From assembly GCA_013397865.1 (NCBI GenBank), contig VZTI01000583.1, positions 397,486 to 461,485 on the forward strand: a stretch of DNA of 64,000 bases. The letters run 5' to 3'. The position numbers and the translations under genes were made by a program. The stretch comes from Struthidea cinerea (Eukaryota > Chordata > Aves > Passeriformes > Corcoracidae). Positions 46,201-58,200 of this stretch are shown in pieces. The notes under the pieces were generated by a model. It was not told the origin of the DNA. It worked only from the letters and a program-made list of their open reading frames with translations, and made no database searches. Each line of letters starts with the position of its first letter. Within the stretch, counting starts at the first letter, position 1.

Positions 46201-49200
46201 AAAACCCTGATTGCCGTGTTAATAAATTGTCCCTGTCAATTTGTTGTCAGTTTATCACTGTCAAGTTGTTGCAGTTTGTTCCCCGGTTGAACAGTGTGAA
46301 AGCACTACTTCAACAGTTACTTTGAAACGTGTTTGTAGGATGCTACTAATGCTGTAAAGTTTCATTGCCATGTGTTTAATTTACAGAAAATACACTTTCA
46401 AGTCAAAGAGCTCCGCAGCACTCTATGTAGATTCTGACAGCGATGATGAGCCATTGAAACGCTCTGTTGCCCATAGCCAAAGGTTGTGTAACATACAGAG
46501 TAGAGATCAGCAGCAACTGCAAGAAGAGCCAGAAAAGGTAAGGGGAAAACCCACAAACTTTCATGTACTAGATCCTGTATGTGCTCATGTCTGCTGTGTG
46601 CTTTTTTTAGCATAAACTGAGTGAAATTGATGTCAGATGAGGTTTTTTTCCTCCTAATTAGCTCTGCAGTGCTGGAAGGGAGTGCTTTGCTAATTGACCT
46701 CTCTCTGCAGTTGTCTTGGGCTCCCACTGGGAACAGAGGTAATTGCATTGCAATTGAACTTGAGTTTTCAGGTTATGTATACCAGCTGCTTAGCAGTTTG
46801 GTCAGTCCTTTGGGTAACTTTGACTAATAATGTTCCTGGGCTGAAGTATAATGTGCTGTCAATAATAAAAGTATGCAGTGAAGTCCTTGATTAAATCAGA
46901 TCCAGTACAAGTTGGGCTAAGCAAAGAATTCAGTTGAGAGAATTTCATGCACATCCAATCTGTGTCCTCTTTCAAGTGTGGCTTTTAAAATGCTGTTAGA
47001 ATCTGAAGCTAACAGTCTTTGGAGGCGGACACATAGAAGTGTGAAGAGACCAAGTTCATTGGTGTAATGGCACAGTTAATTTCAAATTGCCTTTGAGCTT
47101 TTCCTTGTGACTAGTGTTAATGCTGCCAAGATGGGGTTCTTTTTGCCTCTGTCAGGGCAGTGTATTAGCAGGTAGATGAGTTGTGTGGGAAGAAATGATG
47201 ACCTAGGAGGGAATAGAAGCAGCTTAGAGGATTATCTTACAGTACCACTTTCTTCTGTTAAGAGTGGTGCAGGCCTAGTGCTTAGGACAAGTTTCCTGCA
47301 TCTCTGCTTCTATAAAGCTTTTGCTTCACTAAAGCTTTTGACAATGCTCATAGGGTTATTTTAATCAAGCAGAGACTTGTGGCCTTGATTATGGCATTAA
47401 GGGACAGGTGTAAATCTGGATGAATAGCAGTAGGTAACAAGAGGAAGATATCTACAGTTTCTGATCTGATGGGAAGATCAAACCAAGGGAGGATCCTGAC
47501 CCAGTATTTAATGAATGATAGATACTGAATATTAAATTTTTAGAAGATCCAGAGCTGGGAAGAGCTGCCAGTTTGATGAAGCTCAGAACTACAGATAATG
47601 ATCTTGACAAATGAGAGAAACTGCATAAAAATAGGAGGGGTTGTTCGGTAGGAACAGGCTAAAGGTGCTAATCTTATCCGGATTAATCAACTATAAGTGT
47701 GGTATGGGAACAGCTGGGAAAGCAGTGGGCCTTCAGAAAGGCCATGAAAGGTGACAGTCAGTCACAAGGGCAGGCAGGTTGAAAGTAGAAGTATCTGGAC
47801 AGAACCATAGCCTATGCGTTGTGTCACGTAACCCTCCTTTTTTCCTCAGCATTGAGCTTTATCTGGAGTTCTGTGTCCATCTTTGGGCTCTGGACTGAAA
47901 AGAGTTAGAGATTAACTGGAAAGGGGCCAGAGGAGAGGAACATGAATGGTCAGAGGTCTAGAAAGGAAGATTTTGAGAGAAAGAGCAGGCAAGTGGTCTT
48001 CAGTTTGGTCTTTAGTATAAAGACAAACATGAGCAAGGTTTGTGTCTTCAAGGAAGGGAAAGAAATTAATAGAAACACTTGAGCTGTTTTCCATGCCTGT
48101 GGTGGATAGAACAAGAAGTAATAGACTAAGTTGCAGACAGTCATTTTTAGGCTAAATATTAGGGAACACTTCCTGATGGTCAGGATATGTAGGGCTGGAA
48201 TGGATTGCTGTGGGAAAATACAGAAAACTCTTTGCTGAAGGTCCTGCAACTGCTGTCCTGCACAGCACATGTATATCTGGCTGCAGCTGAGGAAGGAAAC
48301 AAGCTTGTCTTTTCTGTGCATAAGAGGGACTTCAAAGGTATTTCAAACTGTCCTGATTCTTCCTGGAGTTTAGTTTGTGAGGAAGAGTAGGTAGTTTCTA
48401 TCGCACAAGCCCTGTAAGTGCAGAAATTGTGGGAATAAAGCACGCTAATTTGAATAACAAATTAATTACAAGCTTTACAGCCTGTTGTGGGAAAGAGACA
48501 CTGGTGGTGATGATTTCACATAAATGGTTTTATTCTGTGGCCATGCATATTGGCTACTTCTCAACCACAGGCCTGACCAACCGTCTGTTACCATTAACCA
48601 GGTTGTCTCACCTTCTCAGTGTTGCCCTGGGGAGCCTGGTCCTGGTTTTTGGAAGTGGCAGCACTGCTGCTGCACGATTTCTCTTGGTATGATTCTCAAA
48701 ACAGCTGTGGATGGGGTTGCATTAAGGGCTTGGCGGTCACTTTGTCTGGCCAGTACATCCCTTGCCAGGCACTCCTTGTAAAATGTCCCTGCAGTGTGGG
48801 AGTACAGCTGGAAAGCATCTGGATATGGCACTGGGTTGTAGGGGCAAATAGCAGTTATCCAGCTAAACAGGGCAGAACTGCAATTCCTGTGATCTCTGCT
48901 TCTGCAGATGAAGTAGTATTTGAAGGACTTCTTAAAAATGCTTACTTAAAGCGGCATGTCTCAGAGCCTAAGCTATTTAAAATCTATGCAAATAATGTCT
49001 AATAGAAAAGTTGTATTCAAATAATCCACAGATGCTGCCAAGTCTTTGAAGTCCAGCCACTGAATTAGTGGTAGTTGTTGGCAGAGAGCCTGGAACTAGG
49101 GTTTGCTGAAGAGCTAAACCAGTTTTGATGCTGGTAGCCTACAGGTGCAGAGAGGTAAATCAGAAAGCTTAAAAAGCAGGTACTCTGCTTTACTTCTTCA

Positions 49201-52200
49201 GTGCATAAATAGCTGTGAGGAGAGAGGTTTAAATTTGTCACTTCTAATTCTTGGAGGGCAGCATGTCTAGAACAAGCAGTTTAATTGGCTAATTCACTTG
49301 CTAATCTTTTTTGATAAGCTAGTTTTAATACAAAATGCTTGCTGTATTTGAGTAAAAAGCAGCAGTAAAAATGTATTTTTGTTCATTTTAACAAAGTTCT
49401 GGGATCCATCCTAATGCAGTTTGGATAAGACCTGGATAAGTACATTTTAATAGAAACTATCTTACCCCATTTTTAACATAATATAGGAAAAGAAATTCTA
49501 AGCATATGGTAAATAGTGTAATTGTGTCAACATGCATACGTGGAGGTTAACCTTCTGATTAACAGTTAATATCACAATGATTGAAATAACTATTTATTTG
49601 CAAATCATTGTGGTGTAGGAGTTGATGAGCATCAGCTTTAGGAAAATGAACTATAAAAAGGAAAATTGAGATTAAGACTAAGGTGTTTTTTCTTTCTTCC
49701 AATTTAAAATCATTCTGATCTCCTTGGGAAAGAATAATGCCCTCCTTTCCCTGCTAAACTGTTTTCTTACTTTGTTTGCAGTCCTGCCCTCCGCCCTGTA
49801 CCCACATCAAGATTTCATATGGCAAATCTGCAGCATGAAGCCTAATTTTAATTGCTCTTCATACCACCTCAATTTCAGTTTCTATTCTTCCATCTCTATA
49901 TTCAAGTTCAGTTACTCTCATGTTGCTGCTTCATCCTTTGTTAACAAACTTGCAATTTCCCTGCTTGTATCTCAGCACTGACTTGCCAGGGGCTTGAGAA
50001 TTCATCAGAACCTAAAGGGGAAACATTTGTTGAAGGAAAGGAAGAAGGCAAGAGTTATCTTGTGTATGTTAATCCACAAGCCCTGTAAAAACTGGTTGTA
50101 GTGTATATTTAAATACTATTCTGTGGAGTAAGTGTAGCTACAAAGGCTGTCTCTCCATTGAGTCTCATGTAACTATGTTGAATGTTGACAGTGCCAAGCT
50201 CCCACTCCCTGGGGTTAATAAAAATAAATCTCCACAGAAATGCGAAACTGATGTGATATACCTGTTTATTCAAACACTTAATCATAACTCCATTCATCTC
50301 TAGGGTTCAAAAAGAAGTAAAATGGAGGGTGATAAACCCGAGCTGGGTAATGCTGGTTTTGATGGGATGAGCGAAGATGAGCTGCTAGCAGCTGTCTTAG
50401 AGATTAGCAAAAGGGAAGCTTCTCTGTCTCTGAGCCAGGATGAAGATAAGCCCACAAGCAGCCCAGACACTGGCTTTGGAGATGATGAAATTCAGGAATT
50501 GCCGGAAAACCTGGAATCTATGGAGATGGAGAAACCCAAAACAGTATTAGACTCAGGTAAGGCAAAGTAACCATCCTAACTGGACTCTAGCAGGCTAAAG
50601 CAGGTTACTGATAACATCAGGTTGGTAATGGCTGGTGGTAGGAGCTAGATGCAAGTGCACTGCTGAAACTGCCTGACTTCCTCAGAGTTTTAGGAACTTA
50701 AACTTTATAATTTCCCTGTGTATAAAGCATTTAATTCATCGAACTGTGAAAATGTATTTTCTTGTAAGTCTGTCACCTCCATGATTCAAAGTTAATTTCC
50801 ATTTTTTTCCTCTCTTGATTAATACATGCTTCCACAGGTTCCTGTGCCAGACAATTCAATTTCCTAATATTTGGCCATGTTTAGAACTGACTCTTCCATA
50901 AGCAGAAAGTATTTTCATTTCTGTAGCTGTTGTAGCAGCACAGTAGCAGTGTTCAGGTGGCTGGTGTGCAAGAGGGCTGCATAAGACTAGAATGCTTTCA
51001 TAAATGCAGCTATTTTGTCACTAGTTACTAATGAATTTAACTATATCTCTGTAGTTTTTTTTGAAGCTTGTTATATGAGAGTAGACCTGCAAGCTTAAGA
51101 GACACAAGTGATTTATGGCCTCTGACAGAGACATGTGGTTGAGTACAAGGAGGAGCCTGTATGATCTCAGTGCGGGGAAGTTGTCTTCCTTTAGCCAGCT
51201 GAAGGAAATATAAGTGGTTTGTCATTTATTGTGTGCTACCTGCTTTTGGTCAGGTTTTTAATTCCACTAGCATGGAAGAAGAGACCAGCAATATGCTCAT
51301 GTCCTCTAAGAGCCAGGAGGTTAATTTAACAACAGAATACCCCACTGTTACCAAAAATGACACTTGTTTCGATGGACAACTCTTGACAGCCTTGATGGTG
51401 GAAGGCAGTGTATAAGAATAATACTATGTATGTGATCAGCGTGGTTTGTGCCCTCCTTTTTGTACAGTAATGTTGCTTATGGTGGTGTGAGAGGGAGCTG
51501 TGATAGAGTGCAGCCACATAAACTTATTTCTCTCCAGGTTTTCTTTGGAAAGTACAATGTAAATATTTGAAGGCTCTTTTGTGACTCTTAAGCAAGAAGT
51601 ATGTGTTTAATATAAGTTCTGTATTTCTTCTTACATTGGAAGTTTTCAAAGGTCATGTAATAAATTCTGTTTTGTTTTTCATCTTAAAAGGATTAGACAG
51701 ATGGATTATGGTTCTGGTGCTGTTGGTCTTGTGTTTAAGGGTTCCCAGATACTAAGACTGCCTTGTATTATCCTTGTTAATAACTAATCAGCAGATACTG
51801 AAGTCTGCACAGGACAAAACCATGAAGTTTCACGTGCTGCTGCCTGATAGCTGTTGGAGCAGGTCCTGATACTTTCTCAGTTGCAAGCAAGAATCAAAGT
51901 GTCCTGCGACTGCAGAATTCTGTGCAGTGGTTGAATGAATGTTCATTCCAGATGTTTTGTAAAGCACTTCTGCCATAGCGTTTACTTCAAAGGTGAACTA
52001 AAAAGTTATAGTCCTCATGCACCTTTAAAGCTGTACATAGTGTTCACAAGATTGAGGCTCTTACCTGAAGCAGAAGGTGGCACATTTGAACAGTGCCTGA
52101 GTTTGTGCTTTTTTCCATCTTGCATATGGTTTGGCTTTAATTGTGGCTTCATCTGTACTACTCAGAGGTATAATATGCAATGCAAATTTTTATAACCCAT

Positions 52201-55200
52201 GGTTTCTTAGAGAGAAATTAATGTGTCAGCTTCACGGCTGCAGAAACCTAGTGGTGTGTGGCTTCTGTAGTTAAACTTGCTGTTTCTGAGTGAACATAAA
52301 AGGGTAAGAAGAGAACAGAACCGGTTCATCAAATGGTTCATTGTGCACCAGTTAAAATGAGTGTAAGACTGCACTTTGGAACTTTTTCCATTTGACTCTT
52401 GCGTGGGTGTTTTGTGGTGGGTGAGCTCCCTGTCAGTAGATGTCACTATGCTGCAAGGATTGTGGTGATTTAAAAGAGGACTTAGCTGGTAACAAACAGA
52501 AGACCCAGGAAAGTATAAACTGTACTTTGTGATTCCTCAGGTCCTGCCAATTTCACTGAGATAACTAAAGATTTTGATGAGAATAAGGAAAACAAAACTC
52601 CAGAAGGCTCCCAAGGGGAGGTTGACTGGCTGCAGCAGTACGATATGGAGAGAGAGAGGGAAGAACAAGAACTTCAGCAGGCACTGGCTCAAAGCCTTCA
52701 AGAGCAAGTAAGAAAAATAGTTTGCTTCATTAAGTTATCTTCCCCAACATTGGAAACCTGAAAGCTAAAGGAAAAGCTTGTGTTCAGGCACTAACTGCAA
52801 AGGGATTCTCCTGGGTTTTTTGAGATAACTAGATGGGAAAAGGTTTGGGTTTCTTCTATTTCCAGTGTCAGTAGAGTGATGACACTGGATACATCTGGGC
52901 GCATTTTGTATGTGGTTTGAAAACTGTTCATCACATCACAGACCCAGAGATTTCTCAAAGCTCCTCACACGCTTTTGTACACTGGTTTGTCGCATTATAT
53001 TAAAAACTATGGTAACCTGAACTAAACTCTTCCTCTCTGTCATCAAGAAGTCAGCCCACCTTTAGCTTCCCTGGCAGTTGCTTCTTGCAGTGTGTCCTGC
53101 AAGACTCAGTGAAAGAGGCAGGTTTCAAAGCCAAGGGTAAGAATGGCCATGTCAGGTCAGGTTGAGGATGTGTCTATCCCAGTTGTGTTTCTGGTGCTAG
53201 CGAGTAGGGATGCTTAGTGAAGAATATAGGAACTGAGCATTTATATGATCCTTCCCTGCCAGTAAAGTGGAAAAAGGATCCCAAATAATTTAGTCTAAAA
53301 CAAGTCCTTTAAAATAGGCTTGGCAAGAATGGGGTTCTTGAGTTGTGTGCTAACTATCTGTATTCCACTTGAATTGCAAGACCTGTAACTGATTTCTACA
53401 AGTTTAACCAAGCTGCTGAGAATAAAGCAAGCACTTAGCCAGGTCTTTCTTTAAATAGGTGCCCTTGTCTGCTCTCTATTAATACCAAAGCTGTCATGGT
53501 TTTCCTTATGAGATCTGATGTTTCCATGGCTCTTGGATTTTTCTCTCCCATTACTCATTATGAGGTGCTGGTTGGTACGTTCCATGCCAGATGTAGCTTT
53601 GATTCAGCAGTGCCGAGTAGTTTAACAAAGATTCCCAAATCCTTTAGAAATAGTGAGATAAAAGGCCTCATGCTAATAATGTAAAACTTCCCTTTGAGTG
53701 TGTTTCTGCTACAGTTCTGAAGCAAAAATCTGCTATTCTAATGATTTGGGCATGGAAATGCGGTAGCTGTGGTTATCTCGATTTGAAATACATGGTTGGG
53801 GTGCTGCATTCAGGTGTGCTGAAAGCACTCAAACCCTGAATTAAGAAGCCAGCTCATTAAATATTATTGTCTGGCTTGCTGTAGCTCTGGGCTTTCAAGA
53901 GTGGTGGGAGGAACAGGGGCAGAATATTATCCAAACATTAGAAGTGTTTGTCGATTTGAGGTTTCTTTGCTGCTTGGTCATGGTAATATTTTTAATACCT
54001 GGTTGTTTAGTGATGTCTTTTTGCATCCTGCCTTTGTGGATTACACCTGTTACATAGAACCACTGGCTCTACTTTCACATGGCTTAAAAATAACAAAATC
54101 TGTCAGGATTTAATGACCATGTCCTCAGCTGGCTTTGGTCAGAAGTAGACTAAATTTTGCCGAAGTCTGAGGAGCTTTGTGTGTAAGTGACAGCTTTCCT
54201 GAGCAAAGGATTGCAAATTCATTCAGATGCTTTTCAAATTAATGATCTGGGGAATGCATTCGGTGTTACTGGAGACTCGCTCTGCTGCATACCAAACTTC
54301 AGGAGCTTTGACAAGCCTTAATGAAGGTTTGTCCCAGGTTCTGTTGCACGGGAACATTGGACTCTCGCTGGTTGCAAACATTCCTTCACACAGAACCTTT
54401 AACTTACAATGTCAAGTTTGTTGTAGAAACCAGAGCAGCACAGTTTCAATGGAAAAAGAGCACCACAAGAATTTTAAACAGTGAAATGTCTCAATGAGCT
54501 AAGTTTTGTTCTCTCCCCATTAGGAGGCACGAGAACAGAAAGAGGATGATGACCTCAAACGAGCCACGGAGTTAAGTCTACAAGGTGAAACTTAAATAAG
54601 TTCTTCCAGTATGTTGCTTTTGAGAGGAAATTGATACATGTGTATGAGTGCAGCTCCTGACTGTCAGTAAGACAGCTGGGATTCATGTTCTTTTGGTGTG
54701 TGCTTTGTTTTGTTTGGCTGCACTCAAGGTCAGTTTTTCTTGTTCTTGGTTGTAAAGCAAATGCCAGGAAAAACTTAATCTGAAAAATTACTTACTTCAG
54801 TCTCTTGAGTTTTTACTTAGATGTAGAGATATATAGAGAGGTATGTGTAATATATTATATGAACAATAATATACAATATACAATAATGCATAATATTAAT
54901 TTAGAGAAAGCACAATGGATCTTGAAACTTTGCATTCTTTGCAAAAGCCAGCATGCTCGTGGCCCTAGTCAGAACATAAGGATTATTTGTTACTTGCATT
55001 GGTATTTTAGTGCTGATTAATTAATGCCCTGGCCTTGCCTAAAAAATGAATCAGTGCTGTATCTGTCAGATAGGGGATGGGAGGGAGACAGAACTCACTG
55101 CAAGGTATAGCTGTTGGGGGTGAAGAAAGAAGCTCAAAACATACTATCTGTCTCCTCCAAATCCAGACAACGCTGTAGGCCTCCTCAGGCACTGTTCAAC

Positions 55201-58200
55201 GTTTGTGTGAGGCTGGCATGCAAGTGATTTCATACAATCTGGCAGAGCAAAGCATAACTGAGAAAATTCCTGCTCCAAAGAGGGAGAGGGAAGGATAATA
55301 AAGTATTGTGTTAAGATACTTATAGTTGCTCAGGGCCTTTTAAAGGCCCTCAGTTGTTACTGGATGAACCTGTGTCAGCTTCTGAAGGGAAGTAAGTTGA
55401 GTGCTGCTTAGGCATCCCTCACCCTGAGTTCTGGCAGACTGGGTGACCAATCCCTCTTGCGTTTTCCTTGATTCATATCCAGGAAGAATTCAAGGCTAGA
55501 AATCCTTCATCCCCTTGATTTGCAGTTGCCTGACCTAAACACAAGCACTTCCTTGCTACTGTCTCGTTTGTAAGGCGTCAGGAAGCAGTTGTTCAAGGAG
55601 ATGAACTTAATCTCGAATGCAGAGCTGGTAGCATTTGTCTTAGGAGGGATCCCAGGGATGCTGTAACCAAAGAACCAGCAGTCATCCTGGCACCACTGGT
55701 GAAGTGGCATTTAGCAATTCCTGTGGCAGGTGCTTCATGCAGAGACCTACTGAAGTGGCTCTGTTTCTAGGCTGTAGTCTACCTTACAGCCCAGATAAGT
55801 GTGGAAAGCAGCAGTAAAGGATTCCCAGTTGAGCAAGGGAGTTATCTATAAACTTCCCAAGATTTTACTAATCCAGTGACTGGTGATTTAACAGGACAAG
55901 CAGTGTGAGAATCTCTTTGGCAAAACATCTCCATCACAGCTGGCGTGATAGTCTTTTGAAAACAGACCAGAAAAAATTCCTGAGCAGTGTCCTGTTAATC
56001 TCAACTTCTCATCCACCCGGGACTCCATAGCTCTAATTTAACTGGTGAAAGCATAGCTACTTCTCCTAATGAGTACTGTACAAAATCTTAAATTAGTTGG
56101 GTAGCTGCAGAACCCCGGGAAGTTTGGAACGGCATGTACGGGGAGCAGTGGTGCCTTCCGGCTCTTTACAGAAAGCTGCGTGCATTTTGCTCAGCCAAGC
56201 AAACTGGAAGTTCCTGTGGTTAGCAGCCTTCTTACCATGGAAAACAATGAAAAGATGCCTGCTGCCAGCAGTAGCATTTTGATGCCAGTTTTAATTCAAA
56301 AATGCACTTAGTTAATGCAACGTATAGTTAAAACTGTAATTCATAGCTTCTTGTTGCAGGAACTCGCAGTTCACTGGCCAAACTGGCTGTCCTTCTTTTG
56401 CTGTCTGTCCTGTCTGCAGCCCACTGGTGCTGCAGAGCCAGTTGGGTGTTAACTGCTTTTTTATCACCCAGCTGTCATTGCCATAGTGCCCTTTTGGAAA
56501 AGTATGAGGAGATGGTGCTAAAATTAATCCCAAAATACTTAACTGTTGCTCTGACAAGTTGGAAAAGGGAAAGAGCTTTATTTGGAAATTCCAGTATCCC
56601 CCGCTTTCCTTGAAAATGAAGCTTGAAATTTTTTAGGCCTATTTAGGCGGGTAGATATACCTCAACCTCTTGTGAATTCCTGTGTGGTCCATAGCTTCTC
56701 ACGCAGTTGTCGTTGTTTCCTTGCTATCTAGAGTTTAACAGCTCTCTCCTGGACAGTGTTGGCTCTGATGAAGACTCTGGGAATGAGGATGTTCTTGACA
56801 TGGAGTATTCAGAAGCTGAAGCAGAAGAACTGAAAAGAAATGCTGAGGTGTGATCCATGATTTCAAAAGCCAAATAAGAAATATAGCTATTCTTTATAGT
56901 ATTGAAGGTAGTTTTACAGAGCAGGTGTAGAGGCTAGAATGGTCTTTTATATTCAGAAGTGAAAACATAGAAAATTTTCTATCTGTAAATCTTACTGTGT
57001 TACTTTAATTACAAAAAAAACCCAACTGAAACCAAAGCAAACAAAACTCAAAAAAAAAAAAAAAAAAAAAAAAAACAACAACAACAAAAAAAACCAGACA
57101 GCTGCAGAAACCTTGAGTCTCTCTAAGAAACTCTTTAAGAGTATTGTCAGTGAATTCTATAAGTAACATTTCCTGGTCAAGAGACGATTAAAAAATAAAT
57201 TGTCAAAAGCCATTGAATAGATAGAGCATGTTTCCTGCATGTGAAGAGGGTGTTGTCCACTGACATTACAGGTGCAGGACAAGAGAATTTGGGCTATGTA
57301 TCCAATATTAGCTGTTGAATCTGTGTACCATTATCAGTGGTGTCTCTTTGATATTTCAGAAGTAAGCATGGTGTTCCTTTTTGGCTTTTCTGTTTATTTG
57401 CTGGATTAATTCTGACATCAGTGGAAGTTGCTCAGGAAATGGTTGTTTAGAAAACTTTGCAGTGTAGAGCTCATGTTAGCATCTGTTTTGAGGTCAGAGA
57501 GGCTCCTTTGCACGTTCACTGGCTTGCTGATAGATTAAATACACATTTCTCACTTCTGGAGGGACTCCTTGTTTGGTGTGAACCAGGGTGTCTGTTTCTG
57601 TAATCCTTCATTGGGCTGCAGCTTTGAATACAGTAGCCAAAGTTGATATCACAGGTATAAATCATCTTGTCCATAAGCTATGTGGGGAAAAAAAGAATGC
57701 CTGAAAGCTTTAATTGTGCTTTTTTTTTTTTTTTCCCCCCCCAGACAGGAGAGCTTCCTCACTCCTATCGTCTCATCAGCATCGTCAGCCATATTGGAAG
57801 CACATCATCTTCAGGTAAAAGATGCCACATTTTATTCTTCATCTCTTACCTAGCTTGAAAAATCTGTAATACAGAATTACCGTAGCAGAATTATTTATAG
57901 GGAAGAATTCAGGCAGCAAAGCAAGTCTTCTGTCATGATTTGCTGATGGGGGAGCAGGTTGGGAATGTCATGGTGCCTGACTATGGCATGTAGGAAACGT
58001 ACAGCTTATGGGCTGCATAGAATTGCTTGTGCTTGTTACCAGCTGACTGAGGGACCAGGATCTTAAGGGTCTTTTAGCCTTTAAATCTGACATAGGTGGC
58101 TGGACCAGGGTACCTAGCTAACCAGCTCACTGGTCAAAGGGCAGCATGGAACGGTGTGCAGAGAAGTTGTGGCTGCCCCATTCCCAGAAGTGTTCCAAGC

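Noticed and set aside
57050..57094. Processed pseudogene ending in poly(A)
   Set aside because: No coding or gene-like sequence precedes the A run, and no target duplication was found.
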